Part shown: positions 37,701 through 49,700 of the stretch, piece by piece
Numbering within the stretch: the first letter of the stretch is position 1
Layout: the number at the start of each line of letters is the position of its first letter
NCBI RefSeq assembly: GCF_026151205.1
Contig: NC_087082.1
Span: 19,618,494-19,682,493, forward strand
Reading direction: 5' to 3'
Source: Bolinopsis microptera
Lineage: Eukaryota; Ctenophora; Tentaculata; Lobata; Bolinopsidae
DNA: 64,000 nt
Position numbers and translations under genes: made by a program
The notes under the pieces: model-generated
Database searches by the model: none
Told to the model about the DNA's origin: nothing
What the model saw: only the letters and a program-made list of their open reading frames with translations

Positions 37701-40700
37701 GAAACATCAGGGAGGGGGGGGGGACAGGTACTGTAACAGAAACATCAGGGAGGGGGGAGGGGGGACAGGTACTGTAACAGAAACATCAGGGAGGGGGGAC
37801 AGGTACTGTAACAGAAACATCAGGGAGGGGGAGGGGGACAGGTACTGTAACAGAAACATCAGGGAGGGGGAGGGGGACAGGTACTGTAACAGAAACATCA
37901 GGGAGGGGGGGGGACAGGTACTGTAACAGAAACATCAGGGAGGGGGAGGGGGACAGGTACTGTAACAGAAACATCAGGGAGGGGGGGGGACAGGTACTGT
38001 AACAGAAACATCAGGAAGGGGGACAGGTACTGTAACAGAAACATCAGGGAGGGGGGGGACAGGTACTGTAACAGAAACATCAGGGAGGGGGGGGGGACAG
38101 GTACTGTAACAGAAACATCAGGGAGGGGGAGGGGGGACAGGTACTGTAACAGAAACATCAGGGAGGGGGACAGGTACTGCAACAGAAACACTTATGTTTA
38201 TTTACGGTTATCATGATAGTTTCCTTTTTTAAGCTTATAATATAAAGTTTCTTAAGCTTATAAAGTTATAACATGAACGAACATTAAGATAAGAATATCA
38301 ACCAACTGCTAACTTTAGATTTGTTTGGAGAGGCGAATCATACACAGTTTAGGCTCTTGAAATCTTCGAAATAAAAATCATCTTGAGAGAACCTCCTCAA
38401 ATTATTTGTTATATGGTAGTGTTGAAAGTATTAAAATTGCTAAGTTAAGATTTACCTGCGCCCACCCAGGCCCCGAAACCACAGTCTAGGTAAAGTTCGT
38501 TGTGGTTGCTCATTATCACCCTGTACCCCTTCTCCAGCATGTTCTTTAGCTGCAGGGGAGTGTTTGTTGTACATCTAGTCAGTGGCGTAACGTTGCCTGT
38601 TGGCGCCCCCCTGCCGAAAAAAACCGCCCCCCCTGTTGGCGCCCCCTCCCCTTTTGGTGCCCCTCCCTAAAATTGAACAAATTAGGTGATTTTAAAGAAT
38701 ACGCCGGTAAAATCACTAAAAAAGTGTGTATCTAGAGCTAAACGCGCAGTTTTGCTAGTACTTTAGTTAAGTTTTCGAAATTGTCCCACATTCAAACGAC
38801 GATTTGGCGCCCCCCTAAGACGGCGCCCCTCTGCACAGCGGGGTCAGCAGGGCCTTTCGTTACGCCACTGCATCTAGTTAAGAATAGTTACTTATCACTG
38901 TCGAGTGTCGCTATAGCAATCAGCTTTAATAATCCAGTTACAAACCAAGACCTGAGCTGTGTCACGTGACCCTGGTTGCCATGGTAACTAACCTGTGTCA
39001 CGTGTCCTTCTGTGTCATCCTCCGTGCTCCCCCAGAACTGTATAACATAGTTCTCCTTGTTAAGGAGCAATATCTCCTCACCTTAGGGAGCAAATAGTTA
39101 TTTGCAAGAACTAACTGTGCAGTATTTTATTATTAAAATGAAATGAAAAACTCAAGTCTGCACCAAATCCGCAAAACCCTGTCAAAAATCTCATCTTACA
39201 GCAAGGCCTTGCAGCAAGGTCTATCATCTTGCAGCAAGGTCTATCATCTTGCAGCAAGGTCTATCATCTTGCAGCAAGGTCTATCATCTTACAGCAAGGC
39301 CTTGCAGCAAGGTCTATCATCTTGCAGCAAGGTCTATCATCTTACAGCAAGGCCTTGCAGCAAGGCCTTGCAGCAAGGTCTATCATCTTGCAGCAAGGTC
39401 TATCATCTTGCAGCAAGGTCTTGCAGCAAGGTCTATCATCTTGCAGCAAGGTCTATCATCTTGCAGCAAGGTCTATCATCTTGCAGCAAGGCCTTGCAGC
39501 AAGGTCTATCATCTTGCAGCAAGGCCTTGCAGCAAGGTCTACCATCTTGCAGCAAGGTCTATCATCTTACAGCAAGGCCTTGCAGCAAGGCCTATCATCT
39601 TGCAGCAAGGCCTTGCAGCAAGGTCTATCATCTTGCAGCAAGGTCTATCATCTTACAGCAAGGCCTTGCAGCAAGGCCTATCATCTTGCAGCAAGGCCTT
39701 GCAGCAAGGTCTATCATCTTGCAGCAAGGTCTATCATCTTGCAGCAAGGCCTTGCAGCAAGGTCTATCATCTTGCAGCAAGGCCTTGCAGCAAGGTCTTG
39801 CAGCAAGGTCTATCATCTTGCAGCAAGGCCTTGTAGCAAGGTCTATCATCTTGCAGCAAGGCCTTGCAGCAAGGTCTATCATCTTGCAGCAAAGCCTTGC
39901 AGCAAGGTCTATCATCTTGCAGCAAGGCCTTGCAGCAAGGTCTTGCAGCAAGGTCTATCATCTTGCAGCAAGGCCTTGCAGCAAGGTCTATCATCTTGCA
40001 GCAAGGCCTTGCAGCAAGGTCTATCATCTTGCAGCAAGGTCTATTATCTTGCAGCAAGGCCTTGCAGCAAGGCCTTGCAGCAAGGTCTATCATCTTGCAG
40101 CAAGGTCTATCATCTTGCAGCAAGGTCTATCATCTTGCAGCAAGGCCTTGCAGCAAGGTCTATCATCTTGCAGCAAGGTCTTGCAGCAAGGTCTTGCAGC
40201 AAGGTCTATCATCTTGCAGCAAGGTCTTGCAGCAAGGCCTATCATATTGCAGCAAGGCCTTGCAGCAAGGTCTTGCAGCAAGGTCTATCATCATGCAGCA
40301 AGGCCTTGCAGCAAGGCCTATCATCTTGCAGCAAGGCCTTGCAGCAAGGTCTATCATCTTGCAGGAAGGTCTATCATCTTGCAGTAAGGCCTTGCAGCAA
40401 GGTCTTGCAGGAAGGTCTATCATCTTGCAGCAAGGTCTATCATCTTGCAGCAAGGCCTTGCAGCAAGGTCTTGCAGCAAGGTCTACCATCTTGCAGCAAG
40501 GCCTTGCAGCAAGGCCTTGCAGGAAGCTCTATCATCTTGCAGCAAGGCCTTGAAGCAAGGCCTATCATCTTGCAGCAAGGCCTTGCAGCAAGGTCTATCA
40601 TCTTGCAGCAAGGTCTATCATCTTGCAGCAAGGCCTTGCAGCAAGGTATATCATCTTGCAGCAAGGTCTTGCAGCAAGGTCTATCATCTTGCAGCAAGGT

Positions 40701-43700
40701 CTTGCAGCAAGGTCTTGCAGCATGGTCTATCATCATGCAGCAAGGCCTTGCAGCAAGGCCTATCATCTTGCAGCAAGGCCTTGCAGCAAGGTCTATCATC
40801 TTGCAGGAAGGTCTATCATCTTGCAGCAAGGCCTTGCAGCAAGGTCTTGCAGGAAGGTCTATCATCTTGCAGCAAGGTCTATCATCTTGCAGCAAGGCCT
40901 TGCAGCAAGGTCTTGCAGCAAGGTCTATCATCTTGCAGCAAGGTCTACCATCTTGCAGCAAGGCCTTGCAGCAAGGCCTTGCAGCAAGGTCTATCATCTT
41001 GTAGGAAGGTCTATCATCTTGCAGCAAGGCCTTGCAGCAAGGTCTTGCAGGAAGGTCTATCATCTTGCAGCAAGGTCTATAATCTTGCAGCAAGGCCTTG
41101 CAGCAAGGTCTTGCAGCAAGGTCTATCATCTTGCAGCAAGGTCTACCATCTTGCAGCAAGGCCTTGCAGGAAGGTCTATCATCTTGCAGCAAGGCCTTGA
41201 AGCAAGGCCTATCATCTTGCAGCAAGGCCTTGCAGCAAGGTCTATCATCTTGAAGCAAGGTCTTGCAGCAAGGCCTATCATCTTGCAGCAAGGTCTTGTA
41301 GCAAGGTCTATCATCTTGCAGCAAGGTCTTGCAGCAAGGCCTTGCAGCAAGGCCTATCATCTTGCAGCAAGGCCTTGCAGCAAGGTCTTGCAGCAAGGTC
41401 TATCATCTTGCAGTAAGGCCTTGCAGCAAGGCCTATCATCTTGCAGCAAGGCCTTGCAGCAAGGTCTATCATCTTGCAGCAAGGCCTTGCAGCAAGGTCT
41501 TGCAGCAAGGTCTTTCATCTTGCAGCAAGGCCTATCATCTTGCAGCAAGGTCTTGCAGCAAGGTCTATCATCTTGCAGCAAGGTCTATCATCTTGCAGCA
41601 AGGTCTATCATCTTGCAGCAAGGTCTATCATCTTGCAGCAAGGCCTTGTAGCAAGGTCTATCATCTTGCAGCAAGGCCTTGCAGCAAGGTCTATCATCTT
41701 ACAGCAAGGCCTTGCAGCAAGGCCTATCATCTTGCAGCAAGGCCTTGCAGCAAGGTCTATCATCTTGCAGCAAGGTCTATCATCTTGCAGCAAGGCCTTG
41801 CAGCAAGGTCTATCATCTTGCAGCAAGGCCTTGCAGCAAGGTCTTGCAGCAAGGTCTATCATCTTGCAGCAAGGCCTTGTAGCAAGGTCTATCATCTTGC
41901 AGCAAGGCCTTGCAGCAAGGTCTATCATCTTGCAGCAAAGCCTTGCAGCAAGGTCTATCATCTTGCAGCAAGGCCTTGCAGCAAGGTCTATCATCTTGCA
42001 GCAAGGCCTTGCAGCAAGGTCTTGCAGCAAGGTCTATCATCTTGCAGCAAGGCCTTGCAGCAAGGTCTATCATCTTGCAGCAAGGCCTTGCAGCAAGGTC
42101 TATCATCTTGCAGCAAGGTCTATTATCTTGCAGCAAGGCCTTGCAGCAAGGCCTTGCAGCAAGGTCTATCATCTTGCAGCAAGGTCTATCATCTTGCAGC
42201 AAGGTCTATCATCTTGCAGCAAGGCCTTGCAGCAAGGTCTATCATCTTGCAGCAAGGTCTTGCAGCAAGGTCTTGCAGCAAGGTCTATCATCTTGCAGCA
42301 AGGTCTTGCAGCAAGGCCTATCATATTGCAGCAAGGCCTTGCAGCAAGGTCTTGCAGCAAGGTCTATCATCATGCAGCAAGGCCTTGCAGCAAGGTCTAT
42401 CATCTTGCAGCAAGGTCTATCATCTTGCAGGAAGGTCTATCATCTTGCAGTAAGGCCTTGCAGCAAGGTCTTGCAGGAAGGTCTATCATCTTGCAGCAAG
42501 GTCTATCATCTTGCAGCAAGGCCTTGCAGCAAGGTCTTGCAGCAAGGTCTACCATCTTGCAGCAAGGCCTTGCAGCAAGGCCTTGCAGGAAGCTCTATCA
42601 TCTTGCAGCAAGGCCTTGAAGCAAGGCCTATCATCTTGCAGCAAGGCCTTGCAGCAAGGTCTATCATCTTGCAGCAAGGTCTATCATCTTGCAGCAAGGC
42701 CTTGCAGCAAGGTCTATCATCTTGCAGCAAGGTCTTGCAGCAAGGTCTATCATCTTGCAGCAAGGTCTTGCAGCAAGGCCTATCATATTGCAGCAAGGCC
42801 TTGCAGCAAGGTCTTGCAGCATGGTCTATCATCATGCAGCAAGGCCTTGCAGCAAGGCCTATCATCTTGCAGCAAGGCCTTGCAGCAAGGTCTATCATCT
42901 TGCAGGAAGGTCTATCATCTTGCAGCAAGGTCTATCATCTTGCAGCAAGGTCTTGCAGCAAGGTCTATCATCTTGCAGCAAGGTCTACCATCTTGCAGCA
43001 AGGCCTTGCAGCAAGGCCTTGCAGCAAGGTCTATAATCTTCCAGCAAGGCCTTGCAGCAAGGTCTTGCAGCAAGGTCTATCATCTTGCAGCAAGGTCTAC
43101 CATCTTGCAGCAAGGCCTTGCAGGAAGGTCTATCATCTTGCAGCAAGGCCTTGAAGCAAGGCCTATCATCTTGCAGCAAGGCCTTGCAGCAAGGTCTATC
43201 ATCTTGAAGCAAGGTCTTGCAGCAAGGCCTATCATCTTGCAGCAAGGTCTTGTAGCAAGGTCTATCATCTTGCAGCAAGGTCTTGCAGCAAGGCCTTGCA
43301 GCAAGGCCTATCATCTTGCAGCAAGGCCTTGCAGCAAGGTCTTGCAGCAAGGTCTATCATCTTGCAGTAAGGCCTTGCAGCAAGGCCTATCATCTTGCAG
43401 CAAGGCCTTGCAGCAAGGTCTATCATCTTGCAGCAAGGCCTTGCAGCAAGGTCTTGCAGCAAGGTCTTTCATCTTGCAGCAAGGCCTATCATCTTGCAGC
43501 AAGGTCTTGCAGCAAGGTCTATCATCTTGCAGCAAGGTCTATCATCTTGCAGCAAGGTCTATCATCTTGCAGCAAGGTCTATCATCTTGCAGCAAGGCCT
43601 TGTAGCAAGGTCTATCATCTTGCAGCAAGGCCTTGCAGCAAGGTCTATCATCTTACAGCAAGGCCTTGCAGCAAGGCCTATCATCTTGCAGCAAGGCCTT

Positions 43701-46700
43701 GCAGCAAGGTCTATCATCTTGCAGCAAGGTCTATCATCTTGCAGCAAGGCCTTGCAGCAAGGTCTATCATCTTGCAGCAAGGCCTTGCAGCAAGGTCTTG
43801 CAGCAAGGTCTATCATCTTGCAGCAAGGCCTTGTAGCAAGGTCTATCATCTTGCAGCAAGGCCTTGCAGCAAGGTCTATCATCTTGCAGCAAAGCCTTGC
43901 AGCAAGGTCTATCATCTTGCAGCAAGGCCTTGCAGCAAGGTCTATCATCTTGCAGCAAGGCCTTGCAGCAAGGTCTATCATCTTGCAGCAAGGCCTTGCA
44001 GCAAGGTCTATCATCTTGCAGCAAGGTCTATTATCTTGCAGCAAGGCCTTGCAGCAAGGCCTTGCAGCAAGGCCTTGCAGCAAGGTCTATCATCTTGCAG
44101 CAAGGTCTATCATCTTGCAGCAAGGTCTATCATCTTGCAGCAAGGCCTTGCAGCAAGGTCTATCATCTTGCAGCAAGGTCTTGCAGCAAGGTCTTGCAGC
44201 AAGGTCTATCATCTTGCAGCAAGGTCTTGCAGCAAGGCCTATCATATTGCAGCAAGGCCTTGCAGCAAGGTCTTGCAGCAAGGTCTATCATCATGCAGCA
44301 AGGCCTTGCAGCAAGGTCTATCATCTTGCAGCAAGGTCTATCATCTTGCAGGAAGGTCTATCATCTTGCAGTAAGGCCTTGCAGCAAGGTCTTGCAGGAA
44401 GGTCTATCATCTTGCAGCAAGGTCTATCATCTTGCAGCAAGGCCTTGCAGCAAGGTCTTGCAGCAAGGTCTACCATCTTGCAGCAAGGCCTTGCAGCAAG
44501 GCCTTGCAGCAAGGCCTTGCAGCAAGGTCTATCATCTTGCAGCAAGGTCTATCATCTTGCAGCAAGGTCTATCATCTTGCAGCAAGGCCTTGCAGCAAGG
44601 TCTATCATCTTGCAGCAAGGTCTTGCAGCAAGGTCTTGCAGCAAGGTCTATCATCTTGCAGCAAGGTCTTGCAGCAAGGCCTATCATATTGCAGCAAGGC
44701 CTTGCAGCAAGGTCTTGCAGCAAGGTCTATCATCATGCAGCAAGGCCTTGCAGCAAGGTCTATCATCTTGCAGCAAGGTCTATCATCTTGCAGGAAGGTC
44801 TATCATCTTGCAGTAAGGCCTTGCAGCAAGGTCTTGCAGGAAGGTCTATCATCTTGCAGCAAGGTCTATCATCTTGCAGCAAGGCCTTGCAGCAAGGTCT
44901 TGCAGCAAGGTCTACCATCTTGCAGCAAGGCCTTGCAGCAAGGCCTTGCAGGAAGCTCTATCATCTTGCAGCAAGGCCTTGAAGCAAGGCCTATCATCTT
45001 GCAGCAAGGCCTTGCAGCAAGGTCTATCATCTTGCAGCAAGGTCTATCATCTTGCAGCAAGGCCTTGCAGCAAGGTCTATCATCTTGCAGCAAGGTCTTG
45101 CAGCAAGGTCTATCATCTTGCAGCAAGGTCTTGCAGCAAGGCCTATCATATTGCAGCAAGGCCTTGCAGCAAGGTCTTGCAGCATGGTCTATCATCATGC
45201 AGCAAGGCCTTGCAGCAAGGCCTATCATCTTGCAGCAAGGCCTTGCAGCAAGGTCTATCATCTTGCAGGAAGGTCTATCATCTTGCAGCAAGGTCTATCA
45301 TCTTGCAGCAAGGCCTTGCAGCAAGGTCTTGCAGCAAGGTCTATCATCTTGCAGCAAGGTCTACCATCTTGCAGCAAGGCCTTGCAGCAAGGCCTTGCAG
45401 CAAGGTCTATCATCTTGTAGGAAGGTCTATCATCTTGCAGCAAGGCCTTGCAGCAAGGTCTTGCAGGAAGGTCTATCATCTTGCAGCAAGGTCTATCATC
45501 TTGCAGCAAGGCCTTGCAGCAAGGTCTTGCAGCAAGGTCTATCATCTTGCAGCAAGGTCTACCATCTTGCAGCAAGGCCTTGCAGGAAGGTCTATCATCT
45601 TGCAGCAAGGCCTTGAAGCAAGGCCTATCATCTTGCAGCAAGGCCTTGCAGCAAGGTCTATCATCTTGAAGCAAGGTCTTGCAGCAAGGCCTATCATCTT
45701 GCAGCAAGGTCTTGTAGCAAGGTCTATCATCTTGCAGCAAGGTCTTGCAGCAAGGCCTTGCAGCAAGGCCTATCATCTTGCAGCAAGGCCTTGCAGCAAG
45801 GTCTTGCAGCAAGGTCTATCATCTTGCAGTAAGGCCTTGCAGCAAGGCCTATCATCTTGCAGCAAGGCCTTGCAGCAAGGTCTATCATCTTGCAGCAAGG
45901 CCTTGCAGCAAGGTCTTGCAGCAAGGTCTTTCATCTTGCAGCAAGGCCTATCATCTTGCAGCAAGGTCTTGCAGCAAGGTCTATCATCTTGCAGCAAGGT
46001 CTATCATCTTGCAGCAAGGTCTATCATCTTGCAGCAAGGCCTTGTAGCAAGGTCTATCATCTTGCAGCAAGGCCTTGCAGCAAGGTCTATCATCTTGCAG
46101 CAAGGCCTTGTAGCAAGGTCTATCATCTTGCAGCAAGGTCTTTCATCTTGCAGCAACTTCTATAAAGAGCACGAGAAATACTTGAGCTAAGTACCTGTTG
46201 TCATGCGACTTGACCAGAGGATAGCTTTAGGTTTGTCTTCGGATGTTACTTCTTTTAGCTGCTCGTACGCTCTCTGTTGGTAGTAATCCCACAGCTTCAT
46301 AAAACCTCCTACATCACTACTCCACCTGTTGTTGTATTGCTGGCCAAATAGCTTTACAAATAGTCGTTAACGTTCATTTTAGACAGTAATTGTATTTGTC
46401 CATTGTTAATAGGACTATAGCCCGGGCCCCCGGCGTGCGCTACTTCGTAGCACTTGCATCGGGCTAATATTTCGAGAAGAAACTAGCGGCGCGCGCTACT
46501 TCGAATAAATTTATACGAGTAACATCCGTCAACCCAAATACCACATTGGGTATAGGACACAAGGGCGGAAGACGCGTGGGCGGAGGTCGCGTAGGCGGAA
46601 GACTTGAGGGCGGAGGACGCAAGGGCGGAAGTTTCCTAAAAGGTTGGACACGAGGGCGGAGGTCGCGAGCGCGGAGGTCGATCCCAAGATTTGGGCGGAA

Positions 46701-49700
46701 GACTCGTAAAACGATCACATGTCCTAAATTCTCGACTGGTAATACTACAAAACCGGAAACATCACACAACGTACTTCAAATTGTATAAATTATATAAGTT
46801 ATATTCAATCAAAGTTATATTCAATCATTTTAGTGGTACTGATTTCGAATTCTTTGTAACTTTACAAACAAAATACACAGGGTTATACTTATAGAGAACG
46901 CTTAACGGTAATATAAATCACAATGTAATCAATCAATTTTGTCAAACCCGAATAGAATAATATCACAATAACATAAACATTTCACATAGCACAACATCAT
47001 CCTCGTACGAATGGTAGTTCTGAACTATGCTGAAGATTCTTCTATCCTTGTCGCTATTGGCCTTCCTCCTCTTAGGCTGCTGCTCTCCAAGCGAATTCGC
47101 TAAGGTCTTCTTGTCTGTCGAGGACTGTTCCATCTGGACTAGGAGATTCTGACGTTGTGACTCAAGTTGTTCGTTTCACTGTGCAATCTTTTCGTGTGAA
47201 AACTGTTGATCATATCCCAGAAGCCCTTGTGTCATGTGAGTCAAACTATCGAATCGAGTCACGTGATACATAACTTCGACTCACGTCATGAATCACCATG
47301 GTCATGATCTCATATAACACAACGGTATGTGAGGACATCACAACATCACGTAAACTGATCTGGGATATGATCAACTGTTTTCACACGAAGAGATTGCACA
47401 GTGAAACGAACAACTTGAGTCACAACGTAGACGACTCGAGAGACAACTAGTATATTTAAGACCGATGTTGGGAATAGAAGTATCTTATTAGAAGCCCTTG
47501 TGTCATGTGAGTCAAACTATCGAATCGAGTCACGTGATACATAACTTCGACTCACGTCATGAATCACCATGGTCATGATCTCATATAACACAACGGTATG
47601 TGAGGACATCACAACATCACGTAAACTGATCTGGGATATGATCAACTGTTTTCACACGAAGAGATTGCACAGTGAAACGAACAACTTGAGTCACAACGTA
47701 GACGACTCGAGAGACAACTAGTATATTTAAGACCGATGTTGGGAATAGAAGTATCTTATTATTTAGTTCCAGCTACATCTCAACTACTACAATAACAACC
47801 ATGTACGATGAAGATACAGTAAAGATTATCAGAGGAAGGACTCCTACCAGTCAGAATCTCCTACACGGTGGTTTCCGCTACTCTAAGGATGGAAAGCTTA
47901 CCACCGATGGACGCCAAGCCTGGAGATGTGTGAGGAAGAAAGACTGTTGCCGTGGTCGTCTGTATACCCTGAACGAATCCTTGGTGAAAGTGACACAGAT
48001 ACATAACCACGACGCTGATATCGCTGACTGTGAATTGAAAGAAGTCCTCGCTAAAGTCCAGGATCTGGCTGCTACGACGATGACTACTAACCACAACATC
48101 GGCGCCCTCAAAAACCTTGGTTCCTTTTCTCCAGACCGAATCATGGTGGACCTTGAGCTCGCCCTGAGGAACGCCCTATCGTCTACATTCGAGTCAGCCC
48201 AAGTGGATGGGTGCTTCTTTCATATCTGCCAGGCTGTCATGAGAGCTGTCGGGAGGCTTGGATACAAGGAGGAGTATGAAAAAGTCCTGACAGATCCCTC
48301 ATCTGGCCAGAAGAACTACACCCCTACACGAATCTGGATACGGAGACTGATGCTCCTAGCCTTCATCCCCACCGAGGACGTCATCGAAGCGTATTTCAGA
48401 ATCCTGGATGAGATACCGATAGGCCTCGCCATTGACGATCTCCTGGCATACTTCCAGACCACTTGGATCCAGGGACTAACGACTGCCTCCGGCACCGGAC
48501 GAGCTAAATTCCCTCCGTCCACGTGGAATGCCTATGAACGCAGCCACTTCAACATGAACCGGAGAAACAACGTGGTGGAGTCCTGGAACAAGAAGTTCTC
48601 TGCTCTAGTCGGACACGCAAACCCGACCATCTACAATTTCATTGCAGCAGTCCAGATGGAACAGTCCTCGACAGACAAGAAGATCTTAGCGAATTCGCTT
48701 GGAGAGCAGCCGCCTAAGAGGAAGAAGGCCAACAGCGACAAGGATAGAAGAATCCTCAGCATAGTTCAGAACTACCATTCGTACGAGGATGATATTTTAA
48801 CCTATATTGATTTGCTAAAGAGTGCTATGTGAAATGTTTATGTTATTGCATGATATTATTCTATTCGGGTTTTGACAAAATTGATTGATTACATTGTGAT
48901 TTATATTACCTTTAAGCGTTCTCTATAACCCTGTGTATTTTGTTTTTAAAGTTACAAAGAATTCGAAATCAGTACCACTAAAATGATTGAATATAACTTA
49001 TATAATTTATACAATTTGAAGTACGTTGTGTGATGTTTCAGGTTTTGTAGTATTACCAGTCGAGCATTTAGGACATGTGATCGTTTTACGAGACTTCCGC
49101 CCAAATCATGGGATCGACCTCCGCCCTCGCGACCTCCGCCCTCGTGTCCAACCTTTTAGGAAACTTCCGCCCTTGCGTCCTCCGCCCTCAAGTCTTCCGC
49201 CTACGCGACCTCCGCCCACGCGTCTTCCGCCCTCCTGACTGGTTCCCACCACATTTATTTTAAGCGACGTTCGACCTAGTATAGGTTATGTTGACTTCTG
49301 TTTAATCTCGCTCATTTAGCTTACCCTTTGGACTCCATAAAGTTAGTGATAGATGTCTCAGATTTCCAGCAATCAAAATTAACTTCGTCTCCTCCCATGT
49401 GCAACCATTCGCTTGGGAACGAGTCTTTAAGGTCTTGGTATATATCCTGGAATGATAGTTGGAGGTAAAGAACTGCTTTCTTTAATGAGGAAGAAATCTG
49501 CGAGTGTGATAAGCACCCTTAAACTCTTTAACAGTTTCCAAAATCTCAGTCGCCTCAGACTCAGAGTTTCGTGTAAAAATGCCGAATTCAAATTCTAACG
49601 AAATAATAATTCTAACGAAAACGACCTTTAAAACAGGGTACAGCTCCTCGTTAGCAACATTCATCTGCCCACAGGGCGGCTCCAAACAATAGTCAGTCCA

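Noticed and set aside
35283-38191. GTGTVTETSGRG and MFLLQYLSPSPSL ORFs as collagen-like or membrane proteins
   Set aside because: Products of the intron 12 acceptor array. Only the minus frame that joins exon 13 (VSVTGPNNWC) has any plausible coding meaning, and only through decoy splicing.
39143-46190. Long ORFs on both strands with LQQGLAARS or CCKMIDLAARP repeats
   Set aside because: They are translations of the 20/13-bp satellite inside hexosaminidase intron 10, open in several frames on both strands at once.
46326-46384. Alternative exon 10 acceptors (GGCCAG or GTAAAG) adding KLFGQQYNNR
   Set aside because: Neither joins the phase-2 end of exon 9. ACAACAG at 46326-46332 joins in phase and aligns with the family as KGWSSD.
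46464-46788. Arg/Gly- and Pro-rich ORFs in the left MULE arm (and 49026-49238)
   Set aside because: They read the GGGCGGAAG-type repeats of the inverted terminal arms; no domain, and mirrored in both arms.
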